From positions 91,001-155,000 of the forward strand of contig NW_027195377.1 of NCBI RefSeq assembly GCF_038502225.1: DNA of 64,000 bases. Direction: 5' to 3'. This document shows positions 21,801 through 30,103 of the stretch, piece after piece (within the stretch, counting starts at the first letter, position 1; each line of letters starts with the position of its first letter). Source of the stretch: Cherax quadricarinatus. Its lineage: Eukaryota; Arthropoda; Malacostraca; Decapoda; Parastacidae. The notes under the pieces were generated by a model. That model ran no database searches, had not been told where the DNA came from, and saw nothing but the letters and a program-made list of their open reading frames with translations. Position numbers and translations under genes: made by a program.

Positions 21801-22598
21801 GACGGCGTAGGATTCGCAGCAGTGTTTCCGGACAGCGTCGTACAAGGGCATTTACTATCTTCAGCTAGTATTTTTACTGCTGAATTATATGCCATCCTTA
21901 CAGCACTTATCCGTATTGCATCTATGCCTGTGTCATCATTTGTGGTTGTCTCAGACTCCCTTAGTGCTTTACAGGCTATACAAAAATTTGATACACCTCA
22001 CCCCTTAGTCCTCCGTATCCAACTTTGGCTACGCCGCATCTTTACTAAGCATAAAGATATTGTTTTTTGTTGGGTCCCTGGTGATGTTGACGTACAGGGC
22101 AATGAACAGGCAGACACTGCTGCGCGGTCAGCAGTACATGACCTACCAGTTTCTTATAGAGGTATTCCATGTACGGACTATTTTGCTGTAATATCTTCCC
22201 ACCTTCACACCCGTTGGCAACAACGTTGGTCTACTATGCTCGGCAACAAACTTCAGTCTATTAAACCGAGTATAGGTTACTGGCCGTCTTCTTATCACCA
22301 GTGTCGAGGTTGGGAGACTACTCTCTCCCGTCTTCGCATTGGCCATACTCGTCTTACTCATGGATATCTCATGGAGAGGCGTCTTTCTCCTCTCTGTGAG
22401 AATTGCCAAGCTCCATTATCAGTCAGCCACATTCTGTTGGACTGCCCACTTTATCAACGAGCACGCAGAATTTACCTCTGTCGTCGTCTTCGCCCCGCTG
22501 CTCTCTCTTTACCTTCCCTTCTCGCTGATGGACCGACCTTTCATCCGGACTCTCTCATTGACTTTTTGACAACGACTGACTTACTTCACAAATTCTGA
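18897..22598 (+). CDS. I-clade ORF2: endonuclease, reverse transcriptase, RNase H
   Basis: Intact 1233-residue enzyme for target-primed reverse transcription. AP endonuclease: QWNIRGLR (Asn), CLQEPK (Glu), LLGDFNAHH, CIDLS, DSDHFPI (catalytic Asp-His). RT: GPDDIHIRML, YRPIALTSAVCKVMERL, QYGFRKGRST, FFDLEKAYDTTWR, GVPQGCVLS, LYVDDFAIA (catalytic YVDD) and KFLGLLFDRRLSW. RNase H: VYTDGSKSS, TAELYAILTAL, VVSDSLSAL, GNEQADTAA supply the D-E-D-D set. The usual GH before the last Asp is GD here. A Cys-His cluster (CENC...H....C) follows near the C-terminus. The ATG at 18897 is 44 nt after the full ORF1 stop. The only visible suspect change is GH to GD, so this may be a functional gene. RNase H places it in the I group rather than Jockey. 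Confidence 0.92.
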   Translation: MAFLQWNIRGLRGNRGELQMLLSQFAPVGVCLQEPKLHSAVISHISGYNLLYSSDPFPDGTFNESALLLRTDIPYHQLFIHTSLHYTAARIHLHRWYTLCSLYLSPSRALSIPDFAFLVSSLPPPILLLGDFNAHHFLWGGSHCDSRGIQLEAFLATHPLHVLNTGTHTHFDPRTHTLSCIDLSVCSSSAALDFTWSVLPDLHDSDHFPIILTSPSYTPPLRTPRWQFNRANWNLYSHLTVFKEVPSSSSIDELLHLFSSSVFTAASHSIPQTSGRHSQKCVPWWSPACARAVRLKRAAWGRYRYNRTTERLFDFKQKRAIARRVIRDAKRTCWRDYVSTITSASSMSAVWKKVRKLSGKYSPDPAPVLRVAGVDIANPLDVAYEIGNHLVRISQGLHLCPSFLSSKSARELAPLDFSSLREEQYNVPFTLQELEATLSACRSSAAGPDDIHIRMLQHLHQSALAVLLRLYNLIWSQGVLPQLWKSAIVLPFRKPGTTGHETSHYRPIALTSAVCKVMERLVNRRLVWYLETHNSLSTRQYGFRKGRSTIDPLLRLDTYVRNAFANNHSVIAIFFDLEKAYDTTWRYNILAQAHSLGLRGNLPSFLKNFLTDRHFRVRVNNVLSPDFVQAEGVPQGCVLSTTLFLLAINDLASSLPSNIWSSLYVDDFAIACAGADCHLLTVSLQHAVDRVSNWATTHGFKFSSTKTHQITFTRRSVISDHPLYLYGSRIPEHDTVKFLGLLFDRRLSWKPHITSLKATCHSRLNLLKTLAHLSWGADRRTLLHLHSTLILSKLDYGDQIYSAASPATLSSLNPIHHQGLRLCLGAFRSSPVESLYAEANVPSLSDRRDAHCLRYYVRSHDLRNPSIYRMVTDISIHSLFVRRPCLLRPFSLRLHSLLSSLQLPPFYVHVASHFSLPPWEVPAVRVCSFSLPCSKAQLSTVASRSLFLDHFHSHSHAIAVYTDGSKSSDGVGFAAVFPDSVVQGHLLSSASIFTAELYAILTALIRIASMPVSSFVVVSDSLSALQAIQKFDTPHPLVLRIQLWLRRIFTKHKDIVFCWVPGDVDVQGNEQADTAARSAVHDLPVSYRGIPCTDYFAVISSHLHTRWQQRWSTMLGNKLQSIKPSIGYWPSSYHQCRGWETTLSRLRIGHTRLTHGYLMERRLSPLCENCQAPLSVSHILLDCPLYQRARRIYLCRRLRPAALSLPSLLADGPTFHPDSLIDFLTTTDLLHKF

Positions 22599-22736
22599 TA
22601 CTTTCAGCCCTTTCTACTTGTATCTCTTGCTACCCTCGACCCCCGTACTATCCCCTGCCCCGCTGTTTTCTGTAACCTGCTGATCATCCCCCCTCCCTTC
22701 TGCCATCCAATTCCCTTGCTTCCTTCCCTACCCTGC

Positions 22737-22790
22737 AGCGCTGTATAGCCCTTGTGGCTTAGCGCTTCTTTTTGATTATAATAATAATAA
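22737..22790 (+). other. I-clade 3' hairpin and (TAA)n tail
   Basis: GCGCT pairs with AGCGC, and TAGCC with GGCTT, around CTTGT just before the tail TTGATTATAATAATAATAA. The same end is found at 42862. In site-specific and I-type elements such a 3' structure is where the RT begins copying; here that is inferred. Confidence 0.65.
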
Positions 22791-22802
22791 TCTGGTCAGA
22801 TC
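22791..22802. repeat. 12-bp target-site duplication, right copy
   Basis: TCTGGTCAGATC, identical to 16174-16185. It directly follows the (TAA)n tail. Confidence 0.93.
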
Positions 22803-24122
22803 ACTGACAGTGATAAGGATATGTGTGAAATTTTCAATACCTACTTCCTCTCAGTTTTTACCCAGGAAAATACTAGCGAAATTCCTGAAATAATAGATCA
22901 TGTAGAACAGGACGCTAATAAACTATGCACAATTGTGGTAACTAGTGCCATGGTTCTAAGACAAATTGAGAAATTAAAAACCTAACAAATCCCCAGGCCC
23001 TGATGTACTGTTTCCAAGGGTGTTAAAGGAATGTAAAGAGAAACTTAGGATACCTTTGGCAAATCTTTTCAACTTATCACTACAAACTGGCATAGTGCCT
23101 GATAAGTGGAAAATGGCAAATGTTATACCTATTTACAGGGCAGGTGACAGGTCCTTAGCTTTGAACTATAGACTAATAAACCTTAACCTCCACAGTGGGA
23201 AAATTTATGGAATCAATAACTGCCAAAGCAATTCATAGCCATCTTGATAGGCATAAATTGATTAATGAATCTCAATACGGTTTTACTAAGGGGCGTTCCT
23301 GTCTTAAGAATTTACTAACTTTTTTCACTAAGGTGTTTGAGGAGGTAGATCATGGTAATGAATATCATATTGCGTATATGGACTTCAGTAAGGCTTTCGA
23401 TAGAGTTCCACATCAGGGGCTGTTGAGGAAACTTAAGGCACATGGAATAAGAGGAGAAATTTATTCCTGGGTAGAGGCATGGCTGACAAATAGGCAGTAG
23501 AGAGTTTGCATAAATGGGAAGAAATCAGAATGGGGGCACGTCACAAGCAGTGTTTTGCAGGGGTCAATGTTGGGCCCATTGTTGTTCACAATTTACGTAA
23601 ATGATGTAGATGAGGGAATAAATAGCTACATAAGCAAATTTGCTGATGATACCAAAATAGGCCGTCCAATTCATTCTAATGAGGACACTAGAGCACTCCA
23701 GGATGATTTGAATAGATTGATGCAATGATTGGAGAAGATGCAGATGCAGTTTCATATGGACAAATGCAAAGTTCTAAATGTTGGACAAGAAAATAACCAT
23801 GCCACATATAAACTAAATAATGTAGAGCTTAATGCTACTGATTGCGAAAAGGATTTATGAGTTCTAGTTAGCAGTAATCTAAAACCAAGACAACAGTGCA
23901 TTAGTGTATGCAATCAAGCTAACAGAATCCTTGGTTTCATATATAGAAGTATAAATAATAGAAGTCCTCAGGTTGTTCTTCAACTCTATATATCCTTGGT
24001 TAGGCCTCATTTAGATTATGCTGCACAGGGTCACCGTATTACAGAATGGATATACTAAATGCACTGGAAAATGTACAGAGGAAGATGACAAAGTTGATCC
24101 CATGTATCAGAAATCTTCCCTA
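22803..24122 (+). pseudogene. Family B ORF2, reverse transcriptase part, broken
   Basis: Continues the family B frame after the I-like insertion: a linker, then SPGPDVLFPRVLKECK, LSLQTGIVPDKWKMANVIPI, QYGFTKGRSCLKNLLTFF, YMDFSKAFDRVPHQGL, QGSMLGPLLFTIYVNDV and the FADDTK catalytic box at about 23640, then LVRPHLDYA. Frame breaks at about 22985, 23190, 23500 (TAG after TNRQ), 23727 and 23860 make it inactive. The frame is interrupted in the palm/thumb region at 24122 by a family A element and resumes at 26295. Confidence 0.85.
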
Positions 24123-26294
24123 TTACCTGGAGTTTACCTGGAGAGAGTTCCGGGGGTCAACGCCCCCGCGGCCCGGTCTGTGACCAGGCCTCCTGGTGGA
24201 TCAGAGCCTGATCAACCAGGCTGTTGCTGCTGGCTGCACGCAAACCAACATACGAACCACAGCCCGGCTGGTCAGGAACTGATTTTAGGTGCTTGTCCAG
24301 TGCCAGCTTGAAGACTGCCAGGGGTCTGTTGGTAATCCCCCTTATGTATGCTGGGAGGCAGTTGAACAGTCTCGGGCCCCTGACACTTATTGTATGGTCT
24401 CTTAACATGCTAGTGACACCCCTGCTTTTCATTGGGGGGATGTTGCATCGTCTGCCAAGTCTTTTGCTTTCGTAGTGAGTGATTTTCGTGTGCAAGTTCG
24501 GTACTAGTCCCTCTAGGATTTTCCAGGTGTATATAATCATGTATCTCTCCCGCCTGCATTCCAGGGAATACAGTTTTAGGAACCTCAAGCGCTCCCAGTA
24601 ATTGAGGTGTTTTATCTCCTTTATGCGTGCCGTGAAGGTTCTCTGTACATTTTCTAGGTCAGCAATTTCACCTGCCTTGAAAGGTGCTGTTAGTGTGCAG
24701 CAATATTCCAGCCTAGATAGAACAAGTGACCTGAAGAGTGTCATCATGGGCTTGGCCTCCCTAGTTTTGAAGGTTCTCATTATCCATCCTGTCATTTTTC
24801 TAGCAGATGCGATTGATACAATGTTATGGTCCTTGAAGATGAGATCCTCTGACATGATCACTCCCAGGTCTTTGACGTTGGTGTTTCTCTCTATTTTGTG
24901 GCCAGAATTTGTTTTGTACTCTGATGAAGATTTAATTTCCTCATGTTTACCATATCTGAGTAATTGAAATTTCTCATCGTTGAACTTCATATTGTTTTCT
25001 GCAGCCCACTGAAAGATTTGGTTGATGTCCGCCTGGAGCCTGGCAGTGTCTGCAATGGAAGACATTGTCATGCAGATTCGGGTGTCATCTGCAAAGGAAG
25101 ACACGGTGCTGTGGCTGACATCCTTGTCTATGTCGAATATGAGGATGAGGAACAAGATGGGAGCGAGTACTGTGCCTTGTGGAACAGAGCTTTTCACCGT
25201 AGCTGCCTCGGACTTTACTCTGTTGACGACTACTCTATGTGTTCTGTTAGTGAGGAAATTATAGATCCATCGACCGAATTTTCCTGTTATTCCTTTAGCA
25301 CGCATTTTGTGCGCTATTACGCCATGGTCACACTTGTCGAAGGCTTTTGCAAAGTCTGTATATATTACATCTGCATTCTTTTTGTCTTCTAGTGCATTTA
25401 GGACCTTGTCATAGTGATCCAATAGTTGAGACAGACAGGAGCGACCTGTTCTAAACCCATGTTGCCCTGGGTTGTGTAACTGATGGGTTTCTAGATGGGT
25501 GGTGATCTTGCTTCTTAGTACCCTTTCAAAGATTTTTATGATATGGGATGTTAGTGCTATCGGTCTGTAGTTCTTTGCTGTTGCTTTACTGCCCCCTTTG
25601 TGGAGTGGGGCTATGTCTGTTGTTTTTAGTAACTGTGGGACGACCCCCGTGTCCATGCTCCCTCTCCATAGGATGGAAAAGGCTAATGATAGGGGCTTCT
25701 TGCAGTTCTTGATGAACACGGAGTTCCACGAGTCTGGCTCTGGGGCAGAGTGCATGAGCATGTCATTTATCGCCTGTTCGAAGTCATTTGGCGTCAGGAT
25801 AACATCGGATAGGCTTGTGTTAACCAAATTTTGTGGCTTTCTCATAAAAAATTCATTTTGATCTTCGACTCTCAGTCTGGTTAGTGGCTTGCTAAAAACT
25901 GAGTCATATTGAGGCTTGAGTAGCTCACTCATTTCCTTGCTGTCATCTGTGTAGGACCCATCTTATTTAAGTAGGGGCCCAATACTGGACGTTGTTCTCG
26001 ACTTTGATTTGGCATAGGAGAAGAAATACTTTGGGTTTCTTTCGATTTCATTTATGGGTTTTAGTTCTTCCCACGATTCCTGAATCCTATAAGATTCCTT
26101 TAGCTTGTAGACTACCACAATGACTAGGTTTTGGTTCTCGACCTTTACTGCTAAAACTTCCACTACATCATTTGAGGCATTTAGCAGTTCTGTGCAAACA
26201 AGTGACTCTGCAATGTACAGGCCAACCCCCCCCTTTTGCCTGTTCACTCTGTCACATCTGTATAGGTTGTAACCTGGGATCCATATTTCGTTGT
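24123..26294 (-). mobile_element. CR1-like family A element with internal deletion, inside family B
   Basis: Minus-strand element starting (3' end) with the TACCTGGAGTTTACCTGG repeat and ending upstream in an endonuclease segment. The family B coding sequence is continuous across it: ...RNLPY before and EDRLRALNLHSL after. The endonuclease is internally deleted: IVVVVYK at about 26110 jumps straight to KESYRIQESW, so the block from the endonuclease middle to the linker is missing compared with 5691-8073. Confidence 0.88.
24157..25932 (-). CDS. Family A reverse transcriptase, long intact frame (591 codons)
   Basis: Open frame covering the whole RT domain and C-terminus of family A: PNDFEQAINDMLMHSAPEPDSW (broken by position), NYRPIALTSHIIKIFERVL, QHGFRTGRSCLSQLLDHYD, VIYTDFAKAFDKCDHG, SVPQGTVLAPILFLILIFDID, the FADDTR box, KDLGVIMSEDLIF, YCCTLTAPFKAGEIADLEN, and a C-terminal Arg/Gly tail ending at the 3' terminus. 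The ATG at 25932 is internal to the real protein; an upstream stop at about 25965 cuts it off from the endonuclease remnant. The RT motifs look complete, but without endonuclease the copy should not mobilise itself. CR1/Jockey-superfamily by motif order. Confidence 0.85.
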   Translation of the reverse strand: MSELLKPQYDSVFSKPLTRLRVEDQNEFFMRKPQNLVNTSLSDVILTPNDFEQAINDMLMHSAPEPDSWNSVFIKNCKKPLSLAFSILWRGSMDTGVVPQLLKTTDIAPLHKGGSKATAKNYRPIALTSHIIKIFERVLRSKITTHLETHQLHNPGQHGFRTGRSCLSQLLDHYDKVLNALEDKKNADVIYTDFAKAFDKCDHGVIAHKMRAKGITGKFGRWIYNFLTNRTHRVVVNRVKSEAATVKSSVPQGTVLAPILFLILIFDIDKDVSHSTVSSFADDTRICMTMSSIADTARLQADINQIFQWAAENNMKFNDEKFQLLRYGKHEEIKSSSEYKTNSGHKIERNTNVKDLGVIMSEDLIFKDHNIVSIASARKMTGWIMRTFKTREAKPMMTLFRSLVLSRLEYCCTLTAPFKAGEIADLENVQRTFTARIKEIKHLNYWERLRFLKLYSLECRRERYMIIYTWKILEGLVPNLHTKITHYESKRLGRRCNIPPMKSRGVTSMLRDHTISVRGPRLFNCLPAYIRGITNRPLAVFKLALDKHLKSVPDQPGCGSYVGLRAASSNSLVDQALIHQEAWSQTGPRGR

Positions 26295-26605
26295 CCAATG
26301 AGGATAGACTGAGGGCCCTGAATCTGCACTCTCTCAAAAGGCGTAGAATTAGGGGGGATATGATTGAGGTGTATAAATGGAAAACAGGAATAAATAATGG
26401 GGATGTAAATAGCGTGCTGAAAATTTCCGGCCATGACAGGACTCGCAGTAATGGTTTCAAGTTGGACAAATTCAGACTCAGGAAGTATATAGGAAAGCAC
26501 TGGTTTGGTAATAGAGTTGTGGATGAGTGGAACAAACTCCCCAGTACAGTTATAGAGGCTAAAACGTTGTGTAGTTTTAAAAATAGGTTAGATATATATA
26601 TATGA
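26295..26605 (+). pseudogene. Family B ORF2, C-terminal end
   Basis: Last 100 codons of family B ORF2: EDRLRALNLHSLKRRRIRGD, MIEVYKWKTGINNGD, then RLRKYIGKHWFGNRVVDEWN and KNRLDIYI, ending TGA at 26603-26605. It is the exact continuation of the frame interrupted at 24122. This C-terminal pattern (NRVVDxWNxLP) is common in CR1/L2 enzymes. Confidence 0.85.
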
Positions 26606-27082
26606 GTGGGTGTGGACGGGTGTGAATTGGATCTGACTAGCTTGTGCTACTAGATCTGATGCCGTTCTCCTTCCTTAAGTAGAAGTGACCTGACTAGGTG
26701 GGTCATTGGGTTAATCCAGGGGGGACATGGACCTGCTTCACATGGGTTGGTGGGCCTTCTGTGGTGTTCTTTCTTGTGTTCTTATGTTCTTATGAGTGGG
26801 TGTGGGTGGGTGTGAAATGAACCTGACTAGCTACTAGGTCGATCACAGTGCTCCTCCCTTAAGTTACGTGTCTGACGTCACTAGGTCAAGGCATTGGCTT
26901 AAGCTGGTGGGGAGAAATGGAACTGCCTTGCATAGAGCAGTAGGCCTGTTGCAGTGATTCTTGTTTCTTATGTTCTTATGAGGGCAAATATTCTATTAGT
27001 GGGATGGATCTGTGAAGGACCTGCCTAGTATGTGCCAACAGGCCTGCTGCAGAGTTCTTCCTTTCTTATGTTCTTATGTACT
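26606..27082 (+). other. Family B 3'UTR, three successive tail modules
   Basis: Three times in a row a UTR-like block ends in the 8-bp repeat TTCTTATGTTCTTATG (26779-26794, 26965-26980, 27063-27078). The blocks at 26606 and 26795 start alike (gtgggtgtgg, then gactagct) but have diverged; the third is short. TTCTTATG is the family's terminal repeat, analogous to the 8-bp tails of CR1. Confidence 0.75.
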
Positions 27083-27093
27083 GCCTCCTCTTC

Positions 27094-27530
27094 AAGGGGG
27101 GCTCCTTGGCGTGGTGAAGAGGCTCTTGGTCTGAGGAATTAGACCTGTCGGTCTTCTTCCTCAGACCGAACCTAATTACCCCCCAATCTCCCCTCCCCTA
27201 TCCCATCCTCCCCATCCTCCCCTTTTTCCTTTCCTCCTCCTCTCCACCCCTCCCTTTTGCCCTTCCTCTTTTTGGCCTTTGGGGTTTTTACCACAGGCGC
27301 GCTAGTTCCTAGGTAGGGGAAAGGGCACCGGGGTCCATCCCATTCCGTTGGGGTTCTTGGCGGTGGCGTAGTTTGCCGTGGAATCTGGATCACCTGGGGA
27401 TGTCCCGATTCCTCTCCGGTATCCCGGAGAGTGGCTTTGGGTGTCTTTCGGGCGACGGGTGTATCTCTGGAAGCCACCTTTCGGATTCCGGGGGTGGTGG
27501 CTGAAGGAGGTATGCTTTGTGGTGGATACC
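27094..27530 (+). mobile_element. I-clade 5'UTR fragment (first of a tandem pair)
   Basis: Matches the first 437 bases of the other I-like 5'UTRs, including both terminal hairpins, and stops at TGGTGGATAC where the next copy starts. No coding part. Confidence 0.85.
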
Positions 27531-27892
27531 TCTTCAAGGGGGGCTCCTTGGCGTGGTGAAGAGGCTCTTGGTCTGAGGAATTAGCCCTGTCGGTCTTCTT
27601 CCTCAGACCGAACCTAATTACCCCCCATTCTCCCCTCCCCTATCCCATCCTCCCCATCCTCCCCTTTTTCCATTCCTCCTCCTCACCCCTCCCTTTTGCC
27701 CTTCCTCTTTTTGGCCTTTGGGATTTCTCCCACAGGCCTACCCACAGGTGCTCCTACCCATTTTGACTCTCGCACTCAGTCTTTCTCCTGCATTGATCTT
27801 TCTATCTGCTCCTTGCCCATTGCACTTGATTTCACGTGGTCTGTTCTTCCAGATTTACAAGATAGTGATCACTTTCCTATCCTTCTTACTTC
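27531..27892 (+). mobile_element. I-clade chimera: 5'UTR joined to an endonuclease segment
   Basis: 27531-27735 repeats the I-like 5'UTR start. At about 27736 it jumps to a segment equivalent to 19390-19535 of copy 1 (endonuclease; THFDSRT, CIDLS, DSDHFPILLT), diverged from it. ORF1 and the ORF2 start are absent. The junction falls in CCCACAGG, present on both sides, so a deletion through short homology is likely. Confidence 0.75.
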
Positions 27893-27993
27893 TGGAGTTT
27901 ACCTGGAGAGGGTTTTGGGGGTCAACGCCCCCATAGCCCAGTCTGAGATGAGGCCTCATGGTGGATCAGGGTCTGATCAACCAGGCTGTTGCT
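27893..27993 (-). mobile_element. Family A 3'-terminal fragment
   Basis: About 100 bases matching the family A 3' end (ggagtttacctggagag, gggggtcaacgccccc, gatcaaccaggctgttg), truncated at 27993. It is inserted directly at the end of the I-like chimera. Confidence 0.8.
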
Positions 27994-28077
27994 CAGAGGC
28001 GTCATTAGGGGGGGCGGGCTGCCCCGGGTGACACCATTTAGAGGGTGACACCAAAGAGCCTCTAAAGAAGGTGACAC

Positions 28078-28140
28078 TAAGAACATAGGAAAGGAAGAAC
28101 ACTGCAGCAGGCCTGTTGGCCCATACTAGGCAGTGCTGCA
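28078..28140 (-). mobile_element. Family B-type 3' tail fragment
   Basis: Reads on the complement as the family B 3' end (tgggccaacaggcctgctgc, then cttatg-like tail). 5'-truncated to about 60 bases. Between 27994 and 28078 is unassigned DNA with a repeated GGTGACACC. Confidence 0.65.
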
Positions 28141-28526
28141 GCAGCATAAAAGAAAAATCCTTTGTTTCTATATAGCCTATTATATGATTACAGAGTACAA
28201 ATAGGCCTATATAGGGAAAAACAATGATGCTATATGATAAACTACGATAAATCGATAATTTTATTTATGTTTTAGAAAAACCCTTAATCCCCCTGGCATC
28301 ACTATGATCAATCGTCAGTGATGTAACATCCTGTGTCTGCTGCACCACCCACAATTGAGTTTGGTTCACGTGGTGTATATGTGGCTGGGTTAAACAGACA
28401 AAGGGTCAGGTAATTATCATATTTTGAGCTTTACTTTTGCTTATTGGTGATATCAATCATGTTCATGAACCAAGATATATGAATGGGTGAGAACTGACAT
28501 TCATGAAATGTTGAAATAACCATAGT
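28141..28526. other. Unrecognised AT-rich DNA
   Basis: No ORF over 60 codons and no recognised repeat in this stretch. Confidence 0.4.
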
Positions 28527-28632
28527 ATGTAAGAACATAAGAATGGAGGAACACTGCATAAGGCCTACTGGTCGATGCAAGGCAGGTCCTTATCAAAACT
28601 ACCCCTACCCAAAGCTTTTCCACCACATGTGT
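28527..28632 (-). mobile_element. Family B-type 3' tail fragment
   Basis: The complement ends in ttcttatgttcttacatac and contains the gcagtgttcctcc and gcctt blocks of that 3' end, in a diverged version. It directly abuts the tail of the SINE. Confidence 0.65.
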
Positions 28633-28635
28633 AAG

Positions 28636-28939
28636 AACATAAGATAAGATAAGATAAGATTTCGTTCGGATTTTTAACCCCGGAGAGTTAGCCACCCAGG
28701 ATAACCCAAGAAAGTCAGTGCGTCATCGAGGACTGTCTAACTTATTTCCATTGGGGTCCTTAATCTTGTCCCCCAGGATGCGACCCACACCAGTCGACTA
28801 ACACCCAGGTACCTATTTGCTGCTAGGTGAACAGGACAATAGGTGTAAGGAAACGTGTCGGAATTTCCACCCGCCGGGAATCGAACCCGGGCCCTCCGTG
28901 TGTGAAGCGGGAGCTTTAGCCACCAGACCACCGGGCCAC
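28636..28939 (-). mobile_element. tRNA-derived SINE (minus-strand copy)
   Basis: The complement starts GTGGCCCGGTGG, with an A-box-like TGGTGGCTAAAGC and a B box GGTTCGATTCC in tRNA spacing, and ends in a (TCTTA)n tail. The head can be folded as a tRNA whose 7-nt anticodon loop TTCACAC would read CAC (Val); this assignment is tentative. The body of about 220 bases is tRNA-unrelated. A second copy is at 30104-30400. Confidence 0.85.
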
Positions 28940-29140
28940 TACAACTACAACTACTGCTACCTCTACCTGTACTACACCTCACTCAAAGCCTATATATACC
29001 CTCTGTGTCCATGTATTGTTTGTATCGGTTTGACAAGTTCCTGGAAAGTGAAATGTTGCCCCTCTCTACTTTGTATTGGACTGAAGAAGCCATTGTGTGG
29101 CGAAACGTTTCCTTAATAAAGATTCCCATATGTTGCATAA
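28940..29140 (+). mobile_element. Penelope-like element terminus with hammerhead-like motif
   Basis: A (TAC)-rich stretch, then CTATATATACCC (28991), then at 29081 CTGAAGA, stem AGCC/GGC and GAAACG (29102-29107). CUGANGA-stem-GAAA is the hammerhead ribozyme core, known from the terminal repeats of Penelope-like retroelements. The 3' side lacks a convincing GUH cleavage site, so it may be degenerate. Fragment only; no RT. Confidence 0.5.
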
Positions 29141-29284
29141 GTGTCTCAATCTTCAACTTTTCAGTTTTCAAACCATTAATCACAGTAGTGAATGTATATG
29201 CCACTGTAAATAGGTTTGTGCTACACAGGAAAACCATAACCTGTATCTGAGAGGTGGATATTAACATCAAGGAAAGGAAGCAAG

Positions 29285-29330
29285 GAACATAAGAAAGGAG
29301 GAACACTGCAGCAGGCCTGTTGGCCCATGT
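29285..29330 (-). mobile_element. Family B-type 3' tail fragment
   Basis: About 45 bases (aacataagaaaggaggaacactgcagc and the start of ggcctgttggccca) like those at 28078 and 28527. Confidence 0.6.
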
Positions 29331-29332
29331 TA

Positions 29333-29848
29333 ACCATGCATTGTTGTTACCAATCCTTGTGGAGTAAAGCCTATAGGGCCAGGAGGCTTACCAAATAGTA
29401 TGGTACACATTAGTATTATATCAATAACCATTATGATTATTTTTTCAAATTCATTGGAAAGTAGGCTTAATTTTTTCTGCTTTGCTCTCAGTCTGGTTAA
29501 AGTCTGAGTTAAATATCCAAATTAGGTTCTATTGAAAAAATTAATGCAATCATGAAACAACCGTTATTAATGGTTAGTCTTAATTTCATCTGAACTTGAC
29601 CCACTTATTTCCTATCCTAACTTCATTTCATCCTCAGTAGGGTAATAGAATTGGCACCATTTATTTCTTTGTCACTATTAAAAATTACTGAATATTCAGT
29701 AGAACCAAAATGGTGAACCTGGCATTCTTTTTTCAAATCATTGATATATCATGCCTCATGGAGTGTATAAATCAGAGAGGCCCAGTGGATGTCAACAAAT
29801 GAAGGCAAAAAATTAAAAAGTTCAACTAATGCAAAATATGGCTGGGTC
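29333..29848. other. Unrecognised AT-rich DNA
   Basis: No ORF over 60 codons, repeat or motif recognised. It is the left flank of I-clade copy 2 and so a piece of older genomic background. Confidence 0.5.
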
Positions 29849-29860
29849 TATGGTTCAGTA
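29849..29860. repeat. 12-bp target-site duplication of I-clade copy 2, left
   Basis: TATGGTTCAGTA, found again at 42863-42874 just after the (TAA)n tail. Confidence 0.9.
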
Positions 29861-30103
29861 CCTCTTCAAGGGGGGCTCCTTGGCATGTTGAAGAGGCTCT
29901 AGGTCTGAGGAATTAGACCTGTCGGTCTCCTTCCTCAGACCGAACCTAATTACCCCCCAATCCCCCGTTCCCTATCCCATCCTCCCCTTTTTCCTTTCCT
30001 CCTCATCCCCACCCCTCCCTTTTGCCTTTCCTTTTTGGCCTTTGGGTTTTTTTTTCCCCCCCACAGGCACGCTAGTTCCTAGGTAGGGGAAAGGGTACAC
30101 CGG

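Larger units (their letters stand above)
16186..22790 (+). mobile_element. Full-length I-clade (Nimb-like) retrotransposon, copy 1
   Basis: 6.6 kb bounded by a perfect 12-bp target duplication. Structure: about 730-bp 5'UTR with conserved hairpins, ORF1 with zinc knuckles, a short spacer, ORF2 with endonuclease, RT and RNase H, a short 3'UTR and a (TAA)n tail. The RNase H domain together with a (TAA)n tail is characteristic of the I clade. Near-identical copies at 29861 and 42932 show recent activity. It sits in the same orientation as its family B host. Confidence 0.93.

Noticed and set aside
25963..26535. A 190-codon minus-strand gene
   Set aside because: It fuses family B antisense with the family A endonuclease remnant across their junction.
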